From NCBI GenBank assembly GCA_033961575.1, contig CM066730.1, positions 155,895,523 to 155,959,522 on the forward strand: a stretch of DNA of 64,000 nucleotides, written 5' to 3'. The notes beneath the pieces were generated by a model. That model saw only the letters and a program-made list of their open reading frames with translations. It did not search any database and was not told where the DNA came from. Source of the DNA: Aselliscus stoliczkanus (taxonomy: Eukaryota; Chordata; Mammalia; Chiroptera; Hipposideridae). The translations under genes were made by a program, and so were the position numbers. Position 1 is the first letter of the stretch; each line of letters starts with the position of its first letter. Shown piece after piece: positions 24,300 through 35,700 of this stretch.

Positions 24300-25910
24300 T
24301 GTTGACCCCAGGATGCCTGGAGCTGCAGCCCCGGTTATGGCTGCGTGGAATCCCCGGGATGCAGGGCGTGGGGAGGGATGAGTGAAGGTAGAGGGTCTGC
24401 GCCAGGGTCTAGAGCACAAGTGCGGCTGCCAGTCCTGCGCGCCAAACACAGCGCCCCAGCTGCGGGCAGGGGCGTGCGGGAGGGGGCGACGGACTCCCGG
24501 GCCCGGCGCTCCAGTCCGTTTTTTGCTGTGGATCCCGGGAAGGGGGGCCGGCTCGGAGGTGGGACTGCAAAGCGGGGGATTCCCTCCCTCGTGCGAGCGG
24601 AGGACTGGCTCCTCTCCGAGCTGGGAGCTGCGGCCGAGCGGAGGCGCGACGGAGAGCACGAGCCCCGACCGGGCGGAGAGCCGGGAGCGGACCGCCAAGC
24701 GGGGTATTGCGGCGAGCGGGGGCCGGACCGAGCCGCCGCGGAGGGCCGATGCGCCGGGTGGGGCCCCGGCCCCGGAGGGCGTGAGCCGTCCGCAGATTGA
24801 GCAACTTGCGAACCCGCAGGCGGAGCGCGGGAGAGCCGGGCGCCCGGGACAGTCCTCCCGCGGGCGGGTGAGCCGGCCTGGGCCTCGCCCCTCGCGGGCC
24901 TGTGCTCGCCGCGGCGGGCAGCGTGGAGGTGAGTCCCCCCGAGCCACCCCGGTCTTCTCCCTAGTGCCCCCTTCCCGGGGCCTGCGGTGCCGGGGGCCCT
25001 CCCGTCGGGGCTTGGCCGCGCGGAGTGCGGGGGACAGACAGTAAGGGGACTTCTGGCTGCTCTCCGGTCAGCCAGGGCTGCAGAGGGCACCTCTTGGATC
25101 CCCTTCTGCAAGTCCTGCCGCCCTCCGCCCGCGTCATCCTCAAGCCAGGGGGCGGCCGCCGTCCGGTTGCTGCCTCCGGATCCCCCATCCCTGCAGCCCC
25201 GATGCTCGTCTTCACTTGTCGCTCTGAACTTCCCAAGCCCGCCAGCCCTATCAACACCACCCCGCATGCAGAAGCCTGGATCCCTGGTCTCATCCTCTCG
25301 GAGTTCTCCTAGCCGCACAGCCCAGTCCCGCAGGCCGGGCCGGGGACCGACGGGGCCGGCGGCTTGCGCGGGGCCGGCGGGGCCGGATGACAGTGCGTGG
25401 TCGGGGAGAGGTGGAGGCTGCGTGTGCGCCCGGGGCTCCCAGGAGGGCCAGGGCGGCTTCTGGGGACGCGCACTCGGGGACAGGAGATCTCTTATGAGAC
25501 GGATCTCTCGGACTTAGAGAGTCCTCTTGGATTTCGGGGGGCGGGGGCGCAGTCGGGAGACTTCAGGTCCACCGCCCCCTGCACCTGTCGGGCCTCTTCG
25601 GGATGGTGGGGAGGGGAGAATGTGCACGCTTGGAGCCGTGATGGAGGGACGACAGGGAGCTTTCCCCGCTGCCCTCGGTGTTGGGGGCGGGGGACAGCAC
25701 CTGGTTTAGCTCTGGCGGACCCTAATCCCGCCAGGTCGGGCAGGCAAGCGCGGGGTCCCACCCCACCCCCCAGTCTAGCAGTTCCACTGCCCCCCACCCG
25801 CCAGACCACTCCGCGGCCAAAACGCTGCACCCGTAGCGGGTCCTGGGGACGGCCGATGAGAAATGATGTGGACGGTTTACATTTTTGGGTCTGTGTCCGG
25901 CCCCGGACAG
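24300..25910 (+). promoter_or_regulatory. RSPO1: CpG island, likely RSPO1 promoter
   Basis: About 1.6 kb of sequence dense in CpG and in GGGCGG/CCGCCC-type boxes, in sharp contrast to CpG-poor flanks. It lies about 4.5 kb 5' of the first RSPO1 coding exon on the same strand, and no other gene start is visible nearby. This fits the RSPO1 promoter plus non-coding first exon. The long open frames on both strands here come from the lack of AT-rich stop codons, not from proteins. The exact transcription start cannot be fixed from sequence. Confidence 0.8.
24928..24933 (+). promoter_or_regulatory. RSPO1: Candidate splice donor of non-coding RSPO1 exon 1
   Basis: The sequence G|GTGAG with the exon ending at 24928 (tggag|gtgagt) is a close match to the consensus donor. 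It sits inside the CpG island on the RSPO1 strand. It could join to the acceptor at 29402 before the coding exon, an intron of about 4.5 kb. This is inference without transcript data. Confidence 0.45.
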
Positions 25911-26612
25911 GATACCAATTTATCCTGATAGTGTTGCAGGCAAGAAGGTGAAAGGTATTCCAGCCCTCTGAGGGGACTGAATCCCCGCCCTCAGCTCCAC
26001 CCCCAGCTGTGTCCCCTTCCCTAGCGTGTGCCCTCCGGACCACCTAGCATGAGCGGCCTCTCTCCTCGGTCTCCACCCGCGCTCTGCCTTTGCCTCCAGC
26101 CCCTTCCCCACCTCCGTGGGTCTAGTCCCCAAGCTAGCTCATACCTCACACCCCTCAGCTCCCTGCATTTTGCCCCGCCCTCCAGATCGCCAGTCCTAAG
26201 CAGCAAAGCGGCTGGTCACTGACTAGGTTTGTAAGCGCAAGACCCTTAACCCCTCACTGCCAGTAAAAGGAGAAGAATTTTACTTTCCTCCGTGAGGAGT
26301 AAATGAGGGCCTAGTTGCACATGGCAGGTGGTGCATGCAGGTCGGTGATGAATGTGAATCCCTCACTCCCACCCTGGCAGAAACAAAAATGCCCTTCCTC
26401 ACCCCCCACCCCCGGCAGATACCTGAAACCTTGATCATTGCCAGCACATCCCTTTGCTGGTTCTGCCTGTGCTGAGTAATGAGCCTCAAAAAATGAACTG
26501 CTGCTGCCATATAACCCAGGGGGCGAGGGAAATCAGACTAACAGAAATAAGGCAGGCTGCTTAAAAGAAAGCCGTCAGCTCCTATCTCCTCTCTCAGCCC
26601 TAGTCCACGTGA

Positions 26613-26614
<2 letters not shown>

Positions 26615-26648
<34 letters not shown>
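26615..26648 (+). repeat. (GT)17 microsatellite
   Basis: Uninterrupted GT dinucleotide run; likely polymorphic. Confidence 0.95.
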
Positions 26649-26650
<2 letters not shown>

Positions 26651-27719
26651 GTCCCCGCATCCACTGCAAGTGTGTGTGTGGTGGTGAAGGGCAGGGACAA
26701 GCTGGGGCTTGGTACTGTAGGGTTCCTAGTCTGAGAGCTATCCAGCTTTTAAAATCAGATTTGACGTAGAATTCTGAATTTTCACCTCTTAAAAAAACAG
26801 ATCTGGCAATACTGAGTCATTATTTCTGCCTATCAACAACCAACTGGAGTTGAACAGCGTATGTTCCCTTTAGATGGGGCATTTGCCCTTTGCTCCCTTC
26901 CCCCCTCCCCACATACATATGTACACCGTGCAGTTTGCTTCCTATTTGTTGCTTGTACCCTTGGTATAATAAACTCTTAGGTCTTAGGTCCTTTTCAGAG
27001 TTGATTCTATCTGTACATGTGTTTTCAAGTGCTTGAAACTCTTCCTGTCCAGTGATGGGTGAGAGAGACGAGTTTCACTTGCTCCAGTGACCCTCCTCCC
27101 TATTTCCTAGCTGAGATCTTGGTTCGATGGTGCTTCAAGGGGTAGTGGGCCAGGCCTGGGTGAGCATGGCAAGAGCCACCTGAAAGCTAAGACCTGGGAG
27201 GATTGGGGTAGAGGGGCAGGGAATTAGAGGGAAGTAGAGGAAGGGAGCTAACATTTGATGAGCACTAACTCTGAAGTGCTGTGCTTTGTGCAGGGCAGGC
27301 ACAGGGAGGGCAGACGTGCATAGGAGGCCTTTTCTGCACTGAGGACCGCAGAGGTACTGATGCCACAGCAAGACCAAAGTCTCACAGACCCAGGATTTAA
27401 CACCAGGTGTTTCTGATGTGGTCTTCTCCTCCAAGGTCTGTCCAGTGTACAGACTGATGGTACCCTGAGAAGATATCTGCCTGGGGTCCTCAGATCTGTT
27501 TGAGAAATGCTGCAATGAAAGAAAGGTTAACCCTATCACTCTGAGCCATCACTTTGGGGCCAAGGTGATCAACGATAGAGATAAATGCAAATATGGAAAT
27601 TGCATAACAGAGCTCGGTGTTAAGATTCATATCTAGATGATAACAAAAGCTGTTTATGTTGCTTCTTAGATGACCATTGGAATGCAGCCACAAAATGAAG
27701 TCTTGGTCATAGAAAATAC

Positions 27720-27920
27720 GATGAATGTTGTTGAGTCCTTGCTATGTGCCAGGCATCATTCTAAGCAGTTTCATGTATTAACTCATTTAAGCTATAAAAA
27801 GCAACCCTCTCGCAGATAAGGTTCTGAGGTTCTGACCAGCTAAGCAATTAGCCCAAGGTAACAGCTAATAAGCCGGGGAGCCAACATTTGAAGCCAGGCA
27901 ATCTGACTCTGAAGCTTGTG
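27720..27920 (-). repeat. MIR SINE, reverse orientation
   Basis: 'tgttgagtccttgctatgtg', 'ccaggcatcattctaagcag', 'agcaattagcccaaggtaac', 'tgaagccaggcaatctgact'. Confidence 0.7.
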
Positions 27921-29386
27921 TCCTTGACCCTCATGCTGTATGGCCAACCTCTGAGAATGTACTTGGGGCTAAAGAGCCCAGTTTGATAAATTCAAGATGA
28001 TGGAAGTGTGTAGTGGGGGGTGGGGAGGAACGGGAAGGCTTTGGCAGGTCATGCAGGAAGTACTGGAGGGGCAGGCAGGGGCTGGCAGCTCACAGGGCAT
28101 TAAGGGTGGCTGGGGGCATCTTTGCTGGCTCGGGCCTCAGCGCCAGGTGGGATCCATCAGCCTCATGTAAACACTTCTCACAGGCAGCTTAACCACTTGA
28201 GTGTATCTGGCCTTCAAAGCCGGTGGGAGAGGCTGAGGAGGGAGGTGCTGATCTCCCCTGTGGGATCATGATTTATCTCCCATGCAGGTGGGCTCTCCTG
28301 GGGCCTCTCTGAGAGGCAAAGGGAGACAGGGGCTGGGAAGGGCACCTCCACTCCAGCAATTCAGATTTCTCATTCATAAGCCAAAACTCAGCCGATTCTC
28401 AGAGCAAGGCTATGAAAGAGGCATGTTTATCCCCATCTTATAGATGAAGAGTCTGAGGTTCAGAGAGGCTAAGCAACTTGTCCAAGGGCATCTAACCAGT
28501 GAATGGGAGGGCGATACTTCCCTGGCATGTACAAAGCTTTCTGAAGGCTCCCAGTTTCCTCCTGTCCCTGTGTCAGGGGACATTGGTATGCGGCAGTGCC
28601 TGGGCTGACCTCTGCTGTGAGGGCGTTCGATCCTGTGAGTGTGCACTGGGGTTCCATCCTCTGACTCCCAGGTTGGGCTCCAACTTCCCAGACACATTTC
28701 GTTGGGGAAGGACTAGCTCTCCCTGCCCCCATCACCCAGCCAGCGGCCCAGAGACCTGGCTCTCACTGGGCTGGGGGATTATCCCCATTCTCTATGTCTC
28801 TGGCCAGTGCAGGCATAGCTGCCTCTTTTATCCTCTCACAAAGGCCAGGCCCGCCAGGCCTGCTGTGTCAGAGTTTCTGTGGCCTGGGGAAGCCTTACTT
28901 CCTTTTCTCCCACCAAGCCCAGAGGGCCACGCAGAGTCTGCCAGCTTGTCAGGGGCCACTGCTCCAGCTCCAGGACAGGTGAAAGGCATAGGGGTGATGC
29001 AGCACTGGGACAAGAAAGCTGAGGGGTCAGTCACAGAAGGACAGAGAGCGCTTCTTTTCAACAGACATGATATTACTGCAGCATGAGGTCTGTAGGGTAG
29101 ACCTAAAGAAGGACTTCCAGGTAGGGATCAGCCAGTTCCCAGTAATCCACACGTTTAGTTTAAGGGTCCACCATATTCCAGCTGCTTGGATAGCCAGCTC
29201 TAGTCCCAGGTTAGGGAATTCTGCAAGATAGGAAAGGAACAAATTTCTTCTACAGGGGTACCAGGTGGGCAACTTGTAATGTTCAAACATTCTGAGTTCT
29301 CACAGTCTCCTGGGCAGGAGACCACATGGGAGTATAGGAGGCATAAATTGGGAGGACCCCATAGTACTGTGGAATTAATCATTCTT

Positions 29387-29402
29387 TCTCCTCCCACAAC
29401 AG
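29387..29402 (+). promoter_or_regulatory. RSPO1: Candidate splice acceptor of the RSPO1 start-codon exon
   Basis: A pyrimidine-rich run (tctttctcctccc) is followed by acaacAG ending at 29402, 284 nt before the RSPO1 ATG. It is the strongest acceptor I see in the 700 bases upstream. The 5' UTR so defined would contain no obvious alternative N-terminal extension. Confidence 0.4.
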
Positions 29403-29686
29403 GTTGGGTTTTGGAGGTGTCCCTGCTGAAGTGACAACGAGTTCTCCCATGTGACACTCCCAAGTGCCTTTGAGGAAAGCTCTCTGGACCTCCTTATGGG
29501 CTGATGGAGAAGTGGGCTCCCTACACCCTCTCTATCCCCACCTGAGATTATGGTGGATTTGGGAGATGGCCCAGGCCTGGGCCTCCTGCTGTTGACCCAG
29601 CCCCGGAGGCATTAGCAAGAGCCCTGCGCCATCCACTGCCCCAGAGACCACCCCTCCTACCAGGGGCCTAGAGCTGGCGAGTGACT

Positions 29687-29780
29687 ATGCGGCTTGGGCT
29701 GTGTGTGGTGGCCCTGGTTCTGAGCTGGATGCATCTCACTGCTGGCAGCCGGGGGATCAAAGGGAAGAGACAGAGGCGGA
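29687..29780 (+). CDS. RSPO1: RSPO1 coding exon 1 (signal peptide)
   Basis: Starts at the ATG at 29687 and encodes 31 residues plus one base of the next codon. The N-terminus [14 protein letters not shown] is a classic signal peptide: a positive charge, a hydrophobic core, then small residues (TAGS) before a basic KGKRQRR segment. The donor is GT at 29781 (gtgagt). The upstream border of this exon is not certain. A polypyrimidine tract followed by AG at 29401-29402 is the best acceptor I see, which would give about 284 nt of 5' UTR here; an AG near 29600 is an alternative. Confidence 0.95.
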
Positions 29781-32700
29781 GTGAGTAATGAACAGGGCAA
29801 GGAGCCATGGGAGTGGGAGGGGGCCACCTGGGGACCAGAGAGCCTCCAGTGGCTTCATTCTGCGATGACCATTGCTGATCTCTACTTTGTCTATTACAGA
29901 TGTGTAGATTACTCAATAGATTATCCTGTTTGTGGATTATTTAGTTTGCGGATTAATTTGCTGAGATTGCCCACCATGTAGATTCCTCACCTTGTCTATG
30001 CTCCCCTTTGAAGACTCTGCATTCTAGATTAATCCCTCGCTCATGAGGATCCAGTGTGTGGATTATGCCCTTTGACTTAACACCAGCTTTGTGTGCTATC
30101 TGTGGAGATGCTTCCCGGCCCTCACACCAGGGTGCTTGGCTCCCTTCTCACTGACAGTTCAGAGCCCTTTGTTTCTTTGTTTCTTTCTTTCTTTTTTCTT
30201 TTTTTTGGAAACTTTATTGGGTAACTTTTCCAGCAAGTCAAGTAGTTGTCTTTAATCTAGTTGTGGAGGGCGAAGCTCAGCTCCAAGTCCAGTCGCCGTT
30301 GTCTAGTTGTGGGAGGCGCAGCCCACCATCCCATGCAGGAATCGAACCAGCAACCTTGTTCAGAGCACGCGCTCTAACCAACTGAGCGACCCGGCCGTCC
30401 CAGGGCCCTTTCTTTTAGTGGTGGCTGAAGTGCAGCCCTCAACCCCTTTCGGACAGGAACTTTGCCCAGCATGGTGGTGGCCACAAGTCTTCCCTGCCCA
30501 GATCATGGGGCAGGCATAGTGAAACTGGGAGGTCAGGAGACTGTCCACTCCTGTGGTTTTTAACTCTGCCCAGTGGGAATCAAGGAGCTGTACCGGGGAG
30601 GAGGAGGGGTGAAGGTGAGGCAAGGGGGCAGGAATCAGGCCCTACGGTCCTTCCAACCAGAGAAACTTGGTTCTTCTCTGCTTTCTGTAAGATTCCATAT
30701 AAGATATTGGAAGAAAGAGTTCTCACAGCTTAAAATAAAATATATCCTATCATTGTACCAATGGGGAAACTGAAGCTAGGAAAGGGGAAGCGATGACAGG
30801 CCTAAGGACACAGTATTTTATCCCAGGTCTTCTGATTCCTGTAAGCCTGGTCTTCTTGACAATAGAGCTTGACAGAGTTTGAACCTGTGCCCACTGCCCT
30901 CAGCATTCCTCCCAGAGTCCTGTCTTAGGTGCTCCCCAAAATTTAGGCGCCCCAGCTTCTGCTTACAGTCTCCAGTCATGGGGGTTCTATACCTACTCAT
31001 TATTTTGTGGGCGTGGCCAATGCATGTGAGAGACCCGTGTAGAGAGTGGGGTGGAGGCCTGTTTTACATTCCGCCATCAGAGATGTCACACCCACAGGCA
31101 GGCAGGTCCTCTGAGCCTGGCCCAGCCACCTCTTGCCTCACTGTTGAGGGCTGCAGACTGGGGAGCCGCCAGTAAAGGTTGAAAGGCAGCAGGGTTTGGT
31201 TGGGTCTCCACGGGAGCGGCCAAGGGCAGAACCCGGGGAAAGAAGCTCAGAGAACTGGTGAAGCTGAAAATCCCCGGCTTAACAAACAATTAGAGACGGT
31301 TAGGTTTAATCAGCAGCGAGGCCTTGATTTTCCTCCCTTCTCATCTGTCTCGGACAGTATTTTGGACTCCGCGGTCCAGATGCGGTTTTGTGGTTTATAA
31401 TCAGTCTCTATTTTCTGAGATGAGAGAGAGACTATGAGAGATGCCACTCAGGCTCGTGCGATGTGCATTCATGGTCATGCTGCCACTCACACACGCAGAT
31501 CCACACTCCCACCTAAACCGGGGTCCGAAGACCTGTTCTTCTAAACTGTTGTACCAAAACAAAACAAAACAAAACAAAAAAATGAAGCAAAACTGGCCTG
31601 GCCATCAGAAAGGGCTCAGTCCCAGCAATGGCCAATTGAATACAGTCATTTTGACAGTTTCGATACAACCACATCCCATAGCCTCGGCAGCAATAACCCA
31701 GTTTTTATTTCCAAGTGGTATGAGTGACAGACATCCTTGATGGTGAGATATGAGATTGGGGTAAGCTGGGAGGAAAGACTCCAGGGGCAGTGAGAGTCTA
31801 AGAGAGACATGGGCTCAGAGAGAGATGAGGGTTGATGGTAATACTTGTTAAATAATAACCATAAAGCTGCAGGTGTCATTGCATAGAAATATAGTAAGGC
31901 TTATGTGAGATGATAGGTATATATAGTGCAACCTTGGTGAACGATCAAGCTACATGTTCACTTTGGGATGCATGTCATTGTTAAATAAACAATGTGTGGA
32001 CCCTTTTGCCCTAGGGTGTCTGGGTAAGTGGGGGAGGGAAGAAAGAGGAGCGAGCCAGCTGTGTGTGGCCTCCTGACTGTGTGGGAGGGCACTGGGCAGC
32101 CGCTGGGGCAGAGGTAGCTTGCCATGTATCTGAGCCTCATGTCTGTGGACTCTCCACCATCTTATGACTGCGTGTTGGGAGAGCCACCAGAAGCCACCAG
32201 ATACAGCTCTGATCCAAAGCCACACATCAGTTTTGAGCCCAGAAATGGCTCATTGGGGGTGTGAGTGATGGTCTCCCTGCATGGAGGGGAAGTTGAGCAA
32301 AGAATTCTTTCGCTATGACTCATGAACCCTGGCAGGGCATCCCTCTCCTCTTCCATTCACTGAGGACCCATCTCCACCCTGAGCCCCCTCTTCACTCACC
32401 CTCACAGGCACGCACCCTCTCCTGACCGCCTTCCCACCTGGGTTTCCTGCCCCCCACCCTCCCTCACATTGAGTGCCCCTCCCTTTACCGAGACCTTTCT
32501 CCTACAGGATTCCTGGGCTCCCTTGCTCAGTCTTGCCCCCCTCTCCATGAAGCCCCATTCCTTCACTGAACCCGGACTCCTCCAGAAGTGGGACCCCTTT
32601 TTTGTCCCTTCTTCCTGCTCTGTCTTCCACCTGGAGTTTTTGTCCCCTTTCACACTAACTTGTAGAGTCCCTCTTCCCTTGCTGATTCATTTCTTGGGCC

Positions 32701-35700
32701 ATCCCATAAGCGTCCATTTGGAACCTATAGCGGCTCCCCCTGGGTCATAGAGATGAAGCTTGAGGAGTCCCTGGGTGATAGGGGGGCGGACAATTTCAAT
32801 CTAGTGTCAAGTTTCCAAGAGGAAACAGGAGGCAGCCTGAGGGTGAGGGAGAGGCTAGGAGGGCCCAGAACCAGGCATAGGAGGCGGGGGAGGGGGAGGG
32901 CATTCAGGAGGAGGGACCAGCAGGTCCAGAGGTGTGGAGTTGGGAGGAGGCCGAGATTGTTTGCTCAGGAAATGGGGTACAGCTAGTAGTAACAGCTGCA
33001 GAAGTAGCTTCCAAGCAGAGTTCAGGGGAGCCCTAGGGGTTTTGTTGTTTTGTTTTTTTTTGTTTTTTTTTTGAGGGCAGTGTCACTGGGCCTCATATGT
33101 GGGACCCGAACCGGGGCCGCTGGCTTCCCAAGCCAGCGCTTAATCACCACGCCACTCGGCCGGCCCTGTTGTTTTGTTTTTTTAAGGAGGACGCAGCTCA
33201 CAGTGACCCAGGCGGGGAGCGAACCGGCAACCTTGGTATTATTAGCACCACACTCTAACCAACTGAGCTAACCTGCCACCCCGAGCCCTAGGGTTTTAAG
33301 TGGGGCAGCTATGCTCATATCTGTTTCATACATGGAGGATCTTTTCTGTTAAAAAGAAGGGTTGTGCTGGTGAAACAAAAAGCCCAACACCCCTTAGGAT
33401 AGAGCAGCCACAGCTACCTGGGGCTGAAACAGGGTCCTGGGGAGATGATGCCACAGAGGTGGAGCATTTTGTACTTGCCAGGCTGAGGAGTCTGCACTTG
33501 ACCTGACTTGAGCTATGGGTAATAAGGAGCCGCTGAGAGGTTTTAATCAGGGATGCAGCCTGGTCCACCTGCAGGAAGGGTTTGAGATGGGAGGCAAATA
33601 GGCCAGTTTGGTCTATGTGGACCCAGGTAAGAAAAAGCAAAGGTTTAAACTAAGCTCCCAGTAGAGTTAAAGAAGGCTAGATCTTCCTGGGGGGCATGCC
33701 TGAGGATGACCCTGGGCAATAGGCATAGATACCTCTCCTGGGAGAGTGAGGCCTGAGAAGGGTCTCTGCCTCACTGAGGCCTCATTCTCTATCACCTCCC
33801 ATCCCACCCCCACTAACAACTCAGGTCTCTTACTGAATCTAGGTGCTCCAAGGCTAGATACCACCCCAACATGAAGGTCATCCCTCCTCTGGGTCTTGGT
33901 GAGTTCCTCTCTACCCCTCCTTGACGTTCACCCAATCCACCCCGGGCCCCCATTCCTATCCAATCCTTCTCCCCACACTCTATCAAATACACAGTGAGCT
34001 CCATCCACATACATACCTCCCTGAGCTGCTGCTTCACTTACCACATCCTCAGCCTACATTTTAGTGGGATCCCCATCCCTTTGTGGGGCCTCACCCCTTC
34101 ACTGGGCTCTCATTCAGAAATAAGACAGGCTCCACCCTCCAAAGCTCTTTCTAGTGGGAGGAAAAGACATATTAGCAGATAAGAATGTCACGTGTTGATG
34201 ACTACCACAATGGATTCAAGTACTGGGGGCGTGGGAACACAGGGAAATACTCCATTCAGTCTTTGCAGGGAGGTGAGATCAGGGACGGCTTCCTAGAGGA
34301 GGTGACTTTAGTTCTGAGGTTTGAAGGAGTTAGTCAGGCTCAGGAGGAGGCAGAGAGTGTTTCAGGCAGAAGAACCAACTTGCACGAAAGAATATGGAAC
34401 TATTTTGTTCCTCTGGGCACATCGCAGTGCATAGCAACCCTGCTTCCCACATTCCTAGGTGGGCCTGTGTTGCTACGCCTCCACATTCCCAGCTCCTAAC
34501 AGCTCTGGGCATGTGTGAGATGTGTAGTAAGTGTCCATGGAATGAATGAGTCTTGACTTTTCCCTTTGAATCATTATGCAACACCCCCTATCGTCCTTGG
34601 ACACTCACACAGAGCCCCCCTACCCTTTGGCTCCCCATCCTTTCCCTGCCCAGCCATTTGTCTTGCTAAGCTGAGAACACCCTTTGGTACCTACTGCCTT
34701 GAGAAGCATCCTTTTCCTCATTGAACTAACCCCTCTGCCCATCACTTAACCCCTGTCCTCCTTGCAGAGCCCAAAACATCATGAAGCTCAACCCTCTAGC
34801 CTCTTGTCCTTGATCCTGACTTCAAGCCTCAAGGTCAATCTTGCCACCTGGACTCTGTATCTTGACCTTTCCCATCCTTAGATCTTTAGCCTACCTCTGA
34901 GTCTTGTGATCATAGCTCTGCTTCCAGCTGGTCTCTCCTTTCTCTATGTTCTCAGACCCTCTCTTGTCCGTCTTCTTCTTCTTTTTTTTTTTTTTGAGGG
35001 CAGTGTCACTGACCCTTGTATGTGGGACCCGAACCTGGGCCGCTGGCTTCCCAAGCCCGCGCTTAACCACCGTGCCACTCGGCCGGCCCACCTCTTCTTG
35101 CTTTACTCCCACGTTGATCCCTTCCACTCACTGTTCAGCCCACTGTGATTTGGCTTTCACCCTGGCCACTCCACCAAAGCTGCCCTTCTCAAGGTCACCT
35201 CCTAATGCAAGCCTCCTAGATCTGCCTCAGAGCTCACTGACCACGATCTCCGCCCAGCCCTGGTCCCTGCCATCTCTCCCTTTTCTTTTTTTTTTTTTTA
35301 GATTTTTTTTTAAATTGGGGAATTGGGGGAGGGAAACAGCGTTGGGGAACCGGGGAAGGGGAACAGACAAGTTGCTGTCTTTTTTTTTTTATTCTTCAGT
35401 CTAGTGAGGACGTTGCTTCACTGGCCCATGTTGGTATCATCATTGCGCTCTTCCCGGATGAGGCAGATCGGTCGCTGGCCTCTGGATGTCGCTCACCGCG
35501 GCTATTGGCAGCTCATGCTGGCTGCCAGCCGCTCACGCTGGCTGCAGGCCACTCACTGTAGCCTATGGCAGCCCACTGCAGCAGGGGCTGCAGCCTACAT
35601 CACGTCGGGGTTCATACAGCCCAGCTCCAGGTGGAGCTGTTGTTAGCTGTAGAGGGTAGTGTCACTGGCCCTCATATGTGGGACGCGAACTGAGGCCACT

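Larger units (their letters stand above)
25911..29386. other. RSPO1 5' non-coding intron, presumed
   Basis: CpG falls away after about 25910. Contains a GT microsatellite (26615-26648), MIR (-) pieces at about 27720-27920 and 28380-28500, and otherwise unique sequence. If the donor at 24929 and the acceptor at 29402 are used, all of this is intron. Confidence 0.55.

Noticed and set aside
24335..25318. A 327-codon open frame on the - strand, with other long frames on both strands of the same block
   Set aside because: All lie in the CpG island, where stop codons are rare by composition. The products are Pro/Arg/Gly/Ala-rich without domains, and overlapping frames are open on both strands.
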